Source of the DNA: Bacteroidota bacterium
GTDB taxonomy: Bacteria > Bacteroidota > Bacteroidia > B-17B0 > Aurantibacillaceae
DNA: 38,509 nt
NCBI GenBank assembly: GCA_018267655.1
Contig: JAFDYB010000063.1
Coordinates: forward strand, 1-38,509
Direction: 5' to 3'
The notes beneath the pieces were generated by a model that was not told the origin of the DNA, did not search any database, and saw only the letters and a program-made list of their open reading frames with translations. The position numbers and the translations under genes are program-made. Of the stretch, positions 26,688 to 36,324 are shown in pieces (within the stretch, counting starts at the first letter, position 1; each line of letters opens with the position of its first letter).

Positions 26688-27674
26688 TTATAAACGTGGA
26701 CAATTTTTAACAGATTGAACCTTTGCTTTTCTTCCTAAATATGTAAGCGATATTTCAAAAGCACCCCTTGTTTTACTTACGGTTTTAAGTCCGGATTGAT
26801 TAATGTCGTACGCCATACGAATAATAAAATTATCTTTCCTAAAACCAATGTTAGGAACAGTTGCATCATTTGGCCTAAGCATAATGCCTGCAATAGCAAA
26901 AAACTTTTCACCTTTAAAATAATACCCAATATCTACACCATAAGTTTGCTGTATAATATTATCTTGATTATAAATTAATATTTTTGGGATAACATATAGT
27001 AACTCACTAATATTTACACGAACACCTGCATTAGCATAGTTTCTGATTGGCAATCGGTTTGGCCCGCCTGTAAATGATTCTTTTGGCCGCGTTAAATTAA
27101 ATGCGCTAAAGCCAACAAATGGATTAAACCTAGCTTGTTGTTTAGAGTAATAATAGAGTGCGCCAAAGTTCACAGTTTCTTGAAAAAAAGTTTGCCCATT
27201 AAAATTTTCACCACTTGGTAAGCCTTTGTCAAATGAACCTCCATCTAGTGTACTCCATTGATTATCGTAGGTTAATAATTGGTATTCAACTTGCTTTTGT
27301 GTAAATCCAGCTTGAATGCCAAATGATAAATTGTGATATTTGTTTTTATCTAAAGGCACTGCATAACCAACCGATGCTAATGCAGAAAGTACATTGTAGT
27401 TTCCTAAGCCTGCGCGCATGTTGCTAATTTGCCCACCAAAACCCCATTTACCCTTAGGCATATCAAAACTTGCAAGCGCAGTTGTAAAAGGTTTATAGGC
27501 AATTGCGTTCCATTGTGTTCTGTACTGAGCATGTGCTCTTATTTTCCCTTCAACTAAACCGGTCATGGCAGGATTTAAAAATAGTGGGGCAGCATCATAC
27601 AAACTCAAGTGAAAATCTTGAGCTTTACAAAAAATGCTAGTTAAAGTAAAAAATATAATTAATAATTTTTTCAT
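26688..27674 (-). CDS. PorP/SprF family outer-membrane protein, second copy
   Basis: A 328-residue protein with a signal peptide (MKKLLIIFFTLTSIFCKAQ). The N-terminal signature LSLYDAAPLFLNPAMTGLVEG and AQYRTQWNAIAYKPFTTALASF define the PorP/SprF family; the rest is alternating beta strands as in an outer-membrane barrel (LSFGIQAGFTQKQVEY, FNPFVGFSAFNLTRP, FIIRMAYDINQS). In Flavobacterium johnsoniae SprF is needed to export the adhesin SprB, and PorP-type proteins partner with type B sorting signals. Here it follows the 1307-residue type B adhesin by one base and is presumably dedicated to it. Confidence 0.93.
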   Translation of the reverse strand: MKKLLIIFFTLTSIFCKAQDFHLSLYDAAPLFLNPAMTGLVEGKIRAHAQYRTQWNAIAYKPFTTALASFDMPKGKWGFGGQISNMRAGLGNYNVLSALASVGYAVPLDKNKYHNLSFGIQAGFTQKQVEYQLLTYDNQWSTLDGGSFDKGLPSGENFNGQTFFQETVNFGALYYYSKQQARFNPFVGFSAFNLTRPKESFTGGPNRLPIRNYANAGVRVNISELLYVIPKILIYNQDNIIQQTYGVDIGYYFKGEKFFAIAGIMLRPNDATVPNIGFRKDNFIIRMAYDINQSGLKTVSKTRGAFEISLTYLGRKAKVQSVKNCPRL

Positions 27675-27675
27675 G

Positions 27676-30600
27676 TTATCGTAATAAAGTTACATCTCCG
27701 TTTTTCTTAACAGACCTATTGTTATACATATCAACCTGTAATACCCAAACGTACACGCCAACAGGTTGCGCTACACCATCTTTAGTTCCGTCCCAACCAA
27801 TTTTTTGATCGGTTGTTTCAAATACTAATTCCCCCCAATTATTGTAAACTTGAAACTTCATATTCTCAAATGGACCACCTTTTACAAATAATAAATCGTT
27901 ATTTTTATCTCCATTTGGTGTAAATCCGGTAGGTACTTGCGGCAACAATGTTATCTCAATATTTTTTGAAACAGAATCAACGCAACCATTTAAATCTTTT
28001 ACAGTTAGAGTAATAATGTAATTTCCTGCATTAGCATAAGCATGTGAAGGCGTGTTTCCAACAAAATCGTTTGTATTGTCTCCAAAATTCCAAGACCACG
28101 TTTGAATTTGTCCGGTTGGCAACGAAAAGTCAGAAAAATAAATTGGTTCGTTAGCAACAGCAGGGTTGTTTGTCATTCCAAACTGAGCCTTTGGTTGCGA
28201 GTTAATAGTAACTAATTTAGTTATTGATGCCGAGCATGAATTGTTAGTTATTGCAGTCAGCATTACATTATAAGTTCCAGGCACAGTGTAAGTGAAAACA
28301 GGGTTTCTTACAGTGGCTGTCCCATTAACTACCCCAAATTGCCAATTCCACGCAACAACGTTACTGTTTGGAACATTTGATGCTGAAGGCACCGTAGATA
28401 AGTCAAAAAACTGAGCCCCCATACTTTGACAGGCATTATTGTATGTAAAATTAACTACAGGCAGTGGGTAAACCGTTATGTTTCTTGAAACTGTATCAGG
28501 GCAAGTTACATTTAAACTATTGGTTCCGGTTACAGTCATTGTTACAACATAAGTGCCTGTATTGGTGTATGTATAAATAGGGTTTGTTGCAGAAGAAACA
28601 CTGCTTGGGCTATCACCAAAATACCACTGATAGGATAGGCTAGAAGTACCATTAGCAAGCGAATTATTGATAAAGTTTACAGGGGCATTTAAGCATTTTA
28701 CAGGCGAAATATTAAATTGGGCTTTTGGTGCCTGCACAAAAATAGCTGTAAAACTTGCTGATTTTGCAGGGCATCCTTGATTACTTAATGTTGAAAGAGT
28801 TAAGATAACGGAGCCATTTGATACGTCGCCCGGACTAGGGTAATATAACACCTGGTTAGACGAGCTGGCTATTGTATTACTTGGCGTAAAAGCACCTGTG
28901 CCCGTGCTACTCCATATACCACTTGTAGTATAACCGTTTATATTGTTTACTAATTGTATTGGCGCATTTTCACATACAGCGGCATTGTTTGAGTTAACAG
29001 AAACTACCGGAGCCTTTAAAACAGAAACATGAAGTGTGTCTGTTGTAGATGGACATTGTCCGGGAGTTGATATTAACACAAATGTAACGTTTCCGGCAAG
29101 TGTATCATTTTGACTCATTGTATAACTTGCGCTAGATGGAGGTAATTGTGTAAATACGCCTGTACCGTCAGAAGTAGTCCAACTTCCTGTTGTTGCTGCT
29201 CCGGTAACTGTGCCATTTAAAGCAACAGCTCCTGCACTGGCGCACACTGTAAAGTTAGGACTAACAGAAATGCTGGGTTTTGCTATTATATTTAAATTAA
29301 TTGTACTTGAAACAGGTGCACAGCCACCAACGCCAGGTAAAGTAACTGTAAATGGTATTACAGAGTTAGTGTAATCGCCCGTGCTGAGTTGATAGGTTGG
29401 TGTTAAAGTTTGATTTGTTGGTAAAAAAATTCCGGTCCCGATATTAGATGACCAATTAGGTTGAAGCGTTGATCCGCTTGCAGCCGCAGAGAATGTAACA
29501 ACACTTTGATTAGTACACGCTGTAGCATCAACACCATTGATAGTTGGAGGATCAATAAAACCAACCGTAAAAGATTGAGAAGTATTAATACAACCAAGGT
29601 TTGGAATTTGTGATGTAAGCGTAAAGGTTATAATTCCATTTGATAAATCGGTTGGTGATGGTGTATAAGTTGTATTTGGGCCAGGAGCACCAAATATGCC
29701 TCCACTTCCTCCGCTCCAAACAGCAGTTGATGCATTAATTACAGCGCCGGTTAAGCTTAGCCCGCTAACATTATTTTTACAAATAGGCGCAATACTTGAT
29801 GTGATTGTAACTTGCGGAGGTTTATTTACAACTAAACTTAATGTTTGTGTAGTGGGTAAACATTCGCCTATTGAAGTAACTGTAAAATCAATCGTATTTA
29901 ATAAAATATCTTGAGGACTTAGTGTATAAACCGCAATAACATTTGTAAAGGTGTTGGTGTAGGCAGATGGATATGTTGGAATATTTGAAGATGTACCCGC
30001 AGATGTGGAATACATACCTGAAATAGCTCCACCAGTTACAGTGCTTGTAAGCAAAACTGTACTACCGGGCACAGCGCATACTGAAATAGTTGCAGGTGCA
30101 TTAATAAACGTTCTTCTTTTAAAAGAAGACATATAATGGAATAATCCTCCAGTAGTTGAATTTCCCCCGAAAACTCCTAGTGCAAAGTTATTAGCGTCAG
30201 AAAATGAGCTTGTTGTATAAGAATTTGCAATAGTATATGTTTGAATTGGTTGTCCCGTTAAATCTATTTGAGTTCCCATATAAGGTCCACCAGGCAAAGT
30301 AGCTGTTCCCGGTGCAACAGAAAAAGATGCGGCAGGAACAGGAATACTAAGAGTGCCAGTAGAATTAGTGAGGGTAAAAGAATTTTGAGCGCCATTTTTA
30401 CACAAAATATTCAAAAACATTCTTTGATTATTTGTTTTAGAAAAAGCAACTAAACTTGAGCCAGCACAAGTTAGAGGTGGTAAAATAGCTTCTCCTAATT
30501 CGCAACCAATACCAGACGCGTGTAAGCAGTAAATAGGCTTTGAGGCATTTATATATGTTAGCGATTGTGTGGTATGGTAATAATAGGTATCTCCTTTATT

Positions 30601-31599
30601 AATCATTGCCGTTGTTACAGTGCCATCATTTACTGTAATCTTAGTGAAATTTTGGGTTCCAACAATATAAGCTCCATCAGGCTCTCCAGAATTCATAAAA
30701 CCCTTGTTTAAAACATAGTCTGTCCCAATCACATCTACAGGCACTATTTGATCACCCATTAAATCATAACAGCCTGTTAGTCCATGTACAGAATCATCAG
30801 CAACCGTAACACATACGTTTTTATCTGCAACAACAACGCTTCCGCTTAAATTATTGCCAGGCACATTTGTATTTGGAACTATATTTTGAACATTGTAAAC
30901 TTCACCTGCGTTTGTCAAAAAAACACTATAAGTTATACCTGCTAAATGCCCAACAACATTCGTTTTTGGGGTAATCCAAATAGTTGTATTTGGTTGTGTT
31001 GCGACTATTACTATTTGTTGGCGGGGTTGTGTGGAAACTCCATCTCCATTCAAATCACCCCCTAAAGTAACATTATACCAGTTTGTTTGAAAAGGGCAGT
31101 AGAACTCCTTGCCAATTCCATTTTGCCCTTTTAATGAAAAGGTTTCAGGATTTAAAAAATTTGGACTTCTTGTAATTACATCGTACACAACCGTAATGTT
31201 AGGATTGGCTAACCCAGGTGCTATTGTTGGATTGGGTGAGGAGGATATGTAAATACCATACGGTACAACAGAGTTAACCGGCCTATTTTCCCAATAATCG
31301 AAGCCAAGTGTTGTTGGGCTAGCCAATTTGTTTCGCCATAGTAAATAATCAAATGTGCCTGTATAATCTAAAACAAATGTTGTATCGTATTTACTAGGAC
31401 CTGAGTATGCAGGTTGTCTAAATCTAATAATAGTGCCTGGCTGCCCTGCAAAGTGAAATTTAATATCATCTTTCCACCAATGGTCCGGTGTTACCCAAGG
31501 GGCAGCAAACCAAAAAGAGGTATCAATTTGAGCTTTTCCTTTTTGGAAGTAGAGCAACATGAAAAGTGTAACTAAAAATATCTTACTTATTCTCATCAT
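27676..31599 (-). CDS. Giant adhesin-like T9SS protein (IgGFc-like, Ig-like x5, PKD x3, type B CTD)
   Basis: A 1307-residue secreted protein. After the signal peptide (about 1-23) the N-terminal 400 residues start DTSFWFAAPWVTPDHWW and resemble the IgGFc-binding N-terminal domain, with VGTQNFTKITVNDG and ASKPIYCLHASGIGCE. Five Ig-like modules of about 90 residues follow, each with a C...L-x-G...W-S-x-G-x-G-x-F...Y-x-x-S-x-x-D pattern. Three PKD domains (WYFGD, WNWQFG, WSWNFGDN) and a gliding-motility type B sorting domain come next (about 1222-1307; TGFTPNGDKNNDLL, VYNNWGELVF, WDGTKDG, PVGVYVWVLQV). A second Met at 31596 is an equally good start. The gene overlaps the upstream PorP/SprF gene by 17 bases. 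Likely a long surface stalk with binding activity at its tip; the ligand is unknown. Confidence 0.9.
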   Translation of the reverse strand: MMRISKIFLVTLFMLLYFQKGKAQIDTSFWFAAPWVTPDHWWKDDIKFHFAGQPGTIIRFRQPAYSGPSKYDTTFVLDYTGTFDYLLWRNKLASPTTLGFDYWENRPVNSVVPYGIYISSSPNPTIAPGLANPNITVVYDVITRSPNFLNPETFSLKGQNGIGKEFYCPFQTNWYNVTLGGDLNGDGVSTQPRQQIVIVATQPNTTIWITPKTNVVGHLAGITYSVFLTNAGEVYNVQNIVPNTNVPGNNLSGSVVVADKNVCVTVADDSVHGLTGCYDLMGDQIVPVDVIGTDYVLNKGFMNSGEPDGAYIVGTQNFTKITVNDGTVTTAMINKGDTYYYHTTQSLTYINASKPIYCLHASGIGCELGEAILPPLTCAGSSLVAFSKTNNQRMFLNILCKNGAQNSFTLTNSTGTLSIPVPAASFSVAPGTATLPGGPYMGTQIDLTGQPIQTYTIANSYTTSSFSDANNFALGVFGGNSTTGGLFHYMSSFKRRTFINAPATISVCAVPGSTVLLTSTVTGGAISGMYSTSAGTSSNIPTYPSAYTNTFTNVIAVYTLSPQDILLNTIDFTVTSIGECLPTTQTLSLVVNKPPQVTITSSIAPICKNNVSGLSLTGAVINASTAVWSGGSGGIFGAPGPNTTYTPSPTDLSNGIITFTLTSQIPNLGCINTSQSFTVGFIDPPTINGVDATACTNQSVVTFSAAASGSTLQPNWSSNIGTGIFLPTNQTLTPTYQLSTGDYTNSVIPFTVTLPGVGGCAPVSSTINLNIIAKPSISVSPNFTVCASAGAVALNGTVTGAATTGSWTTSDGTGVFTQLPPSSASYTMSQNDTLAGNVTFVLISTPGQCPSTTDTLHVSVLKAPVVSVNSNNAAVCENAPIQLVNNINGYTTSGIWSSTGTGAFTPSNTIASSSNQVLYYPSPGDVSNGSVILTLSTLSNQGCPAKSASFTAIFVQAPKAQFNISPVKCLNAPVNFINNSLANGTSSLSYQWYFGDSPSSVSSATNPIYTYTNTGTYVVTMTVTGTNSLNVTCPDTVSRNITVYPLPVVNFTYNNACQSMGAQFFDLSTVPSASNVPNSNVVAWNWQFGVVNGTATVRNPVFTYTVPGTYNVMLTAITNNSCSASITKLVTINSQPKAQFGMTNNPAVANEPIYFSDFSLPTGQIQTWSWNFGDNTNDFVGNTPSHAYANAGNYIITLTVKDLNGCVDSVSKNIEITLLPQVPTGFTPNGDKNNDLLFVKGGPFENMKFQVYNNWGELVFETTDQKIGWDGTKDGVAQPVGVYVWVLQVDMYNNRSVKKNGDVTLLR

Positions 31600-32596
31600 T
31601 CTTTTTATTTTTGAGGTTTGACTTTAAAGAGTTATCGATTGTATTAAGTTCTTGTTCATCTGCATCTAATTGTTTTTCAGCTTTACTCATTCGCTTTTTA
31701 GCGCTTACATTATAGCGCAACATAATTTCGTGTGAACCTGATGAGTAGGTTTGTAAAGCGTTTAACGAGTAATCGTAAGCATAAGCTACTGAAAATTGTT
31801 TTTTAATTGTAAAACCAATTAAGGCGCTGCTGCTTGCTTTGTGTCGGTATGTTCCACCAACCCACACTAAGTTTTTATAGCTGAGTTTCAAATTTCCCTC
31901 CCACTGATAGGGTGCTGGGTTACTATACCTAATTAACATACTTGGCTGTAAAGTCCATTCTTTCTTTTTATCTAATTCAAAATTATAGCCAATAATTCCG
32001 TACATGTGTATAGTTGGCTGCCCAAGTTTTGAGTACCAAGTAATTTTTGAAGATAACAATTGCATTGTGCTAATACCTAAAAAGAATTTTTTACTGTACA
32101 GATAAGTGCCAGCATTAGCATCAAAGGTATTGCCTGATAAGTTATTATTACTTAAAAATTCATCTGTTCCATCAGTGCTGTATGGTATAGCATCGTACAC
32201 CCGCACATTGTACTGAGTTCCTCCTCCTGAAAGACCAAAACTTAAATTTAATTTATTGCTTAATCTAAGATGATAAGAGTATGAAAAGTAGAGCGAATTT
32301 CTTTGAAGTAAACCAATACGCTCTGTCATAATATATCCTCCTAGAGCCATTTGCGGTTTCTTTTTTAAGGTACCAAAACCACTAAATAAGGCCGTATTTG
32401 GCGCTCCTGAAAACCCTGCCCATTGGCTTCTGTATAAGCCCGTGTATTCTTGTCCGGTATTTACACCTGCATAGGCAGGGTTATATAAATATTGATTTGT
32501 TATAATGCTAGTAAATAAACTTTGCTGCTGTCCAAAAAAAGGAACTGCGTTTGATAAAAGCAAAAAGAGTGTTATATGTAAAAAATATTTTTTCAT
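31583..32596 (-). CDS. PorP/SprF family outer-membrane protein, first copy
   Basis: A 337-residue protein with a signal peptide (MKKYFLHITLFLLLSNAVPFFG). Family signature: ITNQYLYNPAYAGVNTGQEY and GLYRSQWAGFSGAPNTALFS. Amphipathic strands follow (LNLSFGLSGGGTQYNVRVYD, FSVAYAYDYSLNALQTYSSG). The last ~40 residues (KKRMSKAEKQLDADEQELNT...) form a charged, helix-prone tail that other copies lack; the downstream adhesin gene overlaps its end by 17 bases. Its ATG directly abuts the stop of the 1169-residue adhesin gene upstream. I infer that it is the export or anchoring partner of that adhesin. Confidence 0.92.
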   Translation of the reverse strand: MKKYFLHITLFLLLSNAVPFFGQQQSLFTSIITNQYLYNPAYAGVNTGQEYTGLYRSQWAGFSGAPNTALFSGFGTLKKKPQMALGGYIMTERIGLLQRNSLYFSYSYHLRLSNKLNLSFGLSGGGTQYNVRVYDAIPYSTDGTDEFLSNNNLSGNTFDANAGTYLYSKKFFLGISTMQLLSSKITWYSKLGQPTIHMYGIIGYNFELDKKKEWTLQPSMLIRYSNPAPYQWEGNLKLSYKNLVWVGGTYRHKASSSALIGFTIKKQFSVAYAYDYSLNALQTYSSGSHEIMLRYNVSAKKRMSKAEKQLDADEQELNTIDNSLKSNLKNKKNDENK

Positions 32597-35500
32597 TTAT
32601 TTAAGTAGAGTAATTGTTCCTTTAAAAAGTGTATTTTCTTTATCATTTAATTTAATCACATAAAAATAAACGCCTAAGGGTAGGGGAGCTCCTTTATAGC
32701 TTCCGTCCCAAGCATTTGAATAGCCTATACTTTCGTATAGCTTATCCCCCCATCTATTATATATTTCAATATTTGCATTTGGATAGAATACATTTATAAA
32801 ATCAAGTCGCCAAAAATCATTTTTCCCATCATTATTTGGCGTAATAAAATTTGGGATTAATTTGGATATTTCACCAGCAACATTTGATATTTTTAATAAT
32901 AGGGTGTATGTGCTGGTACAACCGTATTGATCTGAAATCATTAACGAAACAGTATAAGTGCCATTTTGAGAATAGGTTGTAACCGGGTTAGGCACAATAT
33001 CTGTTTGCCCATTGCCAAAATTCCAGCTCCAACTTACTGCAGAGCGTGAAGAGTCTATAAACGCAACATTTGAAACAATAGTGGTAAATGAAGGAACATT
33101 GTAAATGAATTTTGCAAGTGGTGGTGGAGTGATATTTACTGTTTTTGTAATATAACTTGTGCAGCCATTATTTGAGGTAACGGAGTGCGTTATATTGTAA
33201 CCTCCCTGACTTGGAAATATAATTGAAGTATCTTTAGCATGTGAGGTACCATAACCTCCAAAATCCCAATAATAGCCATTGCTAGGTATTGTTGAAGGTG
33301 CAGATACAGAAGAGTTGTCTGTAAAAATAATTTCTTGTGCCGACCCTGAGCAAACTCTTGAAACTGAAAAATTAGCAACCGGTAAAACGTTCACTAATGC
33401 TGTTCTATTAATAGTATCATAGCAATTGTATTGATTTTTTACGATTAATTGAACCGGAAATGTACCAGGCGTTGTGTAGGTATGTGCGGCAGTATTAAAT
33501 GGAGGTGTGCTTTGTATTAAAATACCTCCGTCACCAAACGCCCACTGTGAGCCTGTTATACCGCCTAACCCAGATGTGTTGATTGATAAATTATTAAAAT
33601 TGCTTATTTCATTTAAACATACCGGACTTACAGAAAAATTAGCTGTTGGTTTATCTTGAAAATCAATTCGTATTTGACCGCTTACAGTATTACAAACCCC
33701 ATTATTAGTAGTGCTAAATGTAAGTATTACAAAGCCATTCGAAATATCGGAAGCAGAGGCAATATAAGTTGGTGTTAAGGCAGTGTTTGTGGGGGTAAAT
33801 GCACCGGAGCCGCCTGTCCAAATTCCTGTGGTAGTTACTGTGCCTCCAATAACAGCATTTAAGGCAGTATTGGCATTGTTTTTACATGAGTTTAATCCTG
33901 GTCCTAAATTAACAGTAGCCGGTTGTCCAAATATTATTTGAACGCTATCTTGAACAACCAAACATTGTTGGTTATTTGTGCTTTGAAGTTTAATATAAAC
34001 AAAGCCTGCGGCTATATCAGAAGAGCTTGGTATATAATTACATACAAGAGCTTGGTTATTAGGATAAAAACCACCCGACCCAGAGGTTGTCCACTTTCCG
34101 GTATTTGTAAGCGTTCCTGAAACGGTGCCATTTAAAAATACAGTTGAGCTATTAGCACAACTTAGTATAGGTTTAATTAAACTTGATTTTACAAGTGGAG
34201 CTTTGTTTACAGTAATTTTCACAGTATCTGTAACGTTATTACAACCAGGCGTGTTTGTACTTGTTAACACTAATTTTATTTGACTTAACGTAGTATCAGA
34301 ATTAGATAAGTAATATATCGGGTTAAATATGCTGCTTGATGGACTAAAGCTACCGCTTGCAGGGCTAATTGCACTCCAAACACCTAAACTAGAGGTGCTA
34401 ATAACATTTCCATTAAGTTGAACAGTAGGATTGTTTGAACAAACAAACTGTGATAACCCGGCTGTAACTAATGGCGGTTGCTTTATGTTTAGTTTAAAAG
34501 TATCAGAAACGTTTGGACATATTCCGGTTGAGGTTAAAATAAACTTAATAACACCCCCTGTTGTAGCAGGAGTTGTTTGCGGAACAGGTTTTATAATAGT
34601 GTCAACTAATGCTGGTGTGTAAACATTTCCTGTAATACTGTTGCTTGGTAAAGAAAAAGCACCATAACCGTTTGTTGACCAATAACCCAATATAGGGCCT
34701 CCTCCAATTGTGCCATTTAAAGTAAATTGAGCATTGGCGCAAATTGTTGCGCTTGGCACAGAGTTAGCCTTTACAAAACTCTTAGTAGTGAAAGGCGAAA
34801 CAAATGCATAATTAGAACCTCCGGTAGTACCACCGTTTAAAACCCCAACATTAAAAACGTCCATTGTATTTCCAACAAGTATATAAGCCCCTAATGGAAT
34901 GGTTGATGTGCTAAAATATAATTTTGCAGTTACTAAATTATTGCTAGAGCCTGGCACAGTTGTAAATGCCGCAGATGAAACAGGCACCGGAGAGCCGTTT
35001 GCCGTAAGTGTAAAGCTGCTTTGAAAACCATTTCTTATTGTTAATAAGATAAATAATGAGTCGCTGCTTACTCTCGTAAAAGCATTCGTATAAGTTCCGG
35101 CGCAATAAGCGGGCGCAACCTGAGCACCACTGTACTTACAGCCAAATCCTGTAACATGCAAGGCATAAATTGGCTTATCGCTGGTAATGTATGAAATACC
35201 ATTTAGGGTAGAATTTGTTGAAAAAGTTTCGGTTGAATTTATTAATGAACTAACTGTTGAAGTTAGTGAAGTTAACGTAAATGATGATGCATTTTGTGGC
35301 GCTAATAAGTAGATAAACTCATTTAATGAATTACCGCTATTAAGAACATAATAACTTCCAATTGCCGAACTGTTTGTTAGTTGATCTGCAAAATACGATT
35401 GGCATAAAGAGCTACTGTTAATAGCACCGCTTATGCTCACAGCAATGCTTGAATCTGACGAAATAATAGAACCGGCTAATTGACTTGGATTTACGACCTT

Positions 35501-36106
35501 ACTATCCGACAAAGAAAACGTTTGCCCTTGTGTAAGTGAAATTACAAAAGGAACATTTTTTGTTCGACCTATGCAGGCTGCTTTTGGTGTTATAACAACG
35601 GTAGTGGTGCCACTTTTAACAGCAACAATATCAAAACCTACATTAGCATCAGTTGGTGTAGTTACTGAAGTTAAATTGTTGGGAAATGGAAGAAAAAAAT
35701 CAGAGCCGATGGCGTTACTGCCTTTTAAACTCATCATTTCTTTATTATTTGTGGCAGATATGGCATACTCAACAGAAATTTTTGTGCTTGACGAAATATA
35801 AATGCCTTTATTTGAAACTGAGTTAGTAGGAGAACTTTGTATTGAGCTTAAAAAAGCACTCACATCAACCAAGGTATTGGTGTTTGCAGGTATTGTAATT
35901 GTTAAATTTACGCCAGCTATATTTGCTGGTTGGCGAATTAACACCGTGGACGGTAAATTATATGTTTGAATGTTAAAGCCTATGGGATTATTTCCCATTG
36001 TTGCAGAAATAGAAGGCGCTACAAACCAAAAACTTGTATCAATTTGAGCTTGTAAACACGAAAAATTAAAAAATAATATAATGACGAATCGTAAATATTT
36101 TACCAT
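32597..36106 (-). CDS. Giant adhesin-like T9SS protein (IgGFc-like, Ig-like x4, PKD x3, type B CTD)
   Basis: A 1169-residue secreted protein, paralogous to the 1307-residue protein downstream. The signal peptide (about 1-20) is followed by IDTSFWFVAPS, the same opening as its paralogue, and an IgGFc-binding-like region to about 430 (ASFTLTSLTST; YALHVTGFGCKYSGAQVAP). Four Ig-like modules of about 90 residues come next (for example GKWTTSGSGGFYPNN, GIWTGGSGAFTPTN), then three PKD domains (SQWAFGDGG, YYWDFGGYG, WSWNFGNGQ) and a type B T9SS domain (about 1083-1169; PNFITPNNDGKNDFW, IYNRWGDKLYE, WDGSYKG, PLGVYFYVI). First gene of the five-gene run; no clear -7 box was found in the 218 bases upstream. 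Confidence 0.9.
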   Translation of the reverse strand: MVKYLRFVIILFFNFSCLQAQIDTSFWFVAPSISATMGNNPIGFNIQTYNLPSTVLIRQPANIAGVNLTITIPANTNTLVDVSAFLSSIQSSPTNSVSNKGIYISSSTKISVEYAISATNNKEMMSLKGSNAIGSDFFLPFPNNLTSVTTPTDANVGFDIVAVKSGTTTVVITPKAACIGRTKNVPFVISLTQGQTFSLSDSKVVNPSQLAGSIISSDSSIAVSISGAINSSSLCQSYFADQLTNSSAIGSYYVLNSGNSLNEFIYLLAPQNASSFTLTSLTSTVSSLINSTETFSTNSTLNGISYITSDKPIYALHVTGFGCKYSGAQVAPAYCAGTYTNAFTRVSSDSLFILLTIRNGFQSSFTLTANGSPVPVSSAAFTTVPGSSNNLVTAKLYFSTSTIPLGAYILVGNTMDVFNVGVLNGGTTGGSNYAFVSPFTTKSFVKANSVPSATICANAQFTLNGTIGGGPILGYWSTNGYGAFSLPSNSITGNVYTPALVDTIIKPVPQTTPATTGGVIKFILTSTGICPNVSDTFKLNIKQPPLVTAGLSQFVCSNNPTVQLNGNVISTSSLGVWSAISPASGSFSPSSSIFNPIYYLSNSDTTLSQIKLVLTSTNTPGCNNVTDTVKITVNKAPLVKSSLIKPILSCANSSTVFLNGTVSGTLTNTGKWTTSGSGGFYPNNQALVCNYIPSSSDIAAGFVYIKLQSTNNQQCLVVQDSVQIIFGQPATVNLGPGLNSCKNNANTALNAVIGGTVTTTGIWTGGSGAFTPTNTALTPTYIASASDISNGFVILTFSTTNNGVCNTVSGQIRIDFQDKPTANFSVSPVCLNEISNFNNLSINTSGLGGITGSQWAFGDGGILIQSTPPFNTAAHTYTTPGTFPVQLIVKNQYNCYDTINRTALVNVLPVANFSVSRVCSGSAQEIIFTDNSSVSAPSTIPSNGYYWDFGGYGTSHAKDTSIIFPSQGGYNITHSVTSNNGCTSYITKTVNITPPPLAKFIYNVPSFTTIVSNVAFIDSSRSAVSWSWNFGNGQTDIVPNPVTTYSQNGTYTVSLMISDQYGCTSTYTLLLKISNVAGEISKLIPNFITPNNDGKNDFWRLDFINVFYPNANIEIYNRWGDKLYESIGYSNAWDGSYKGAPLPLGVYFYVIKLNDKENTLFKGTITLLK

Positions 36107-36324
36107 ACAAATTTTGTTAGTATCAATTTTATCTTCACGAAAATAACACTTATTTTTTAATTTTTATCATTTTTAACATTAAAAGCTTATTTAAATATTG
36201 TGTTAATGAAAATCAACACAGTTTAAAATTAGAAGCCGTGTTACAATAAAATGATTTATAGCTTAGTTTTGACTGTGTTAATAAACGTATTGTTACAAAG
36301 TAGATAATTAAGTTTAAAGTTAGG
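36107..36324. other. Intergenic region upstream of the adhesin unit
   Basis: 218 AT-rich bases between the first adhesin gene and the stop of the dimethylformamidase-like gene. It should contain the promoter of the five-gene unit. No full TAnnTTTG box was found on the minus strand close to 36106. A short inverted repeat (TGTGTT at 36199-36204 and AACACA at 36215-36220) could be an operator, but it is too short to be certain. Confidence 0.35.

Noticed and set aside
27676..36106. DNA-level tandem repeats in the two giant genes
   Set aside because: The Ig-like and PKD modules repeat as protein motifs, but the DNA between modules is too diverged to be listed as repeats.
36199..36220. An operator for the adhesin unit (TGTGTT / AACACA)
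   Set aside because: Only six paired bases in AT-rich DNA, with no second copy or family known to me. Mentioned in the intergenic entry only.
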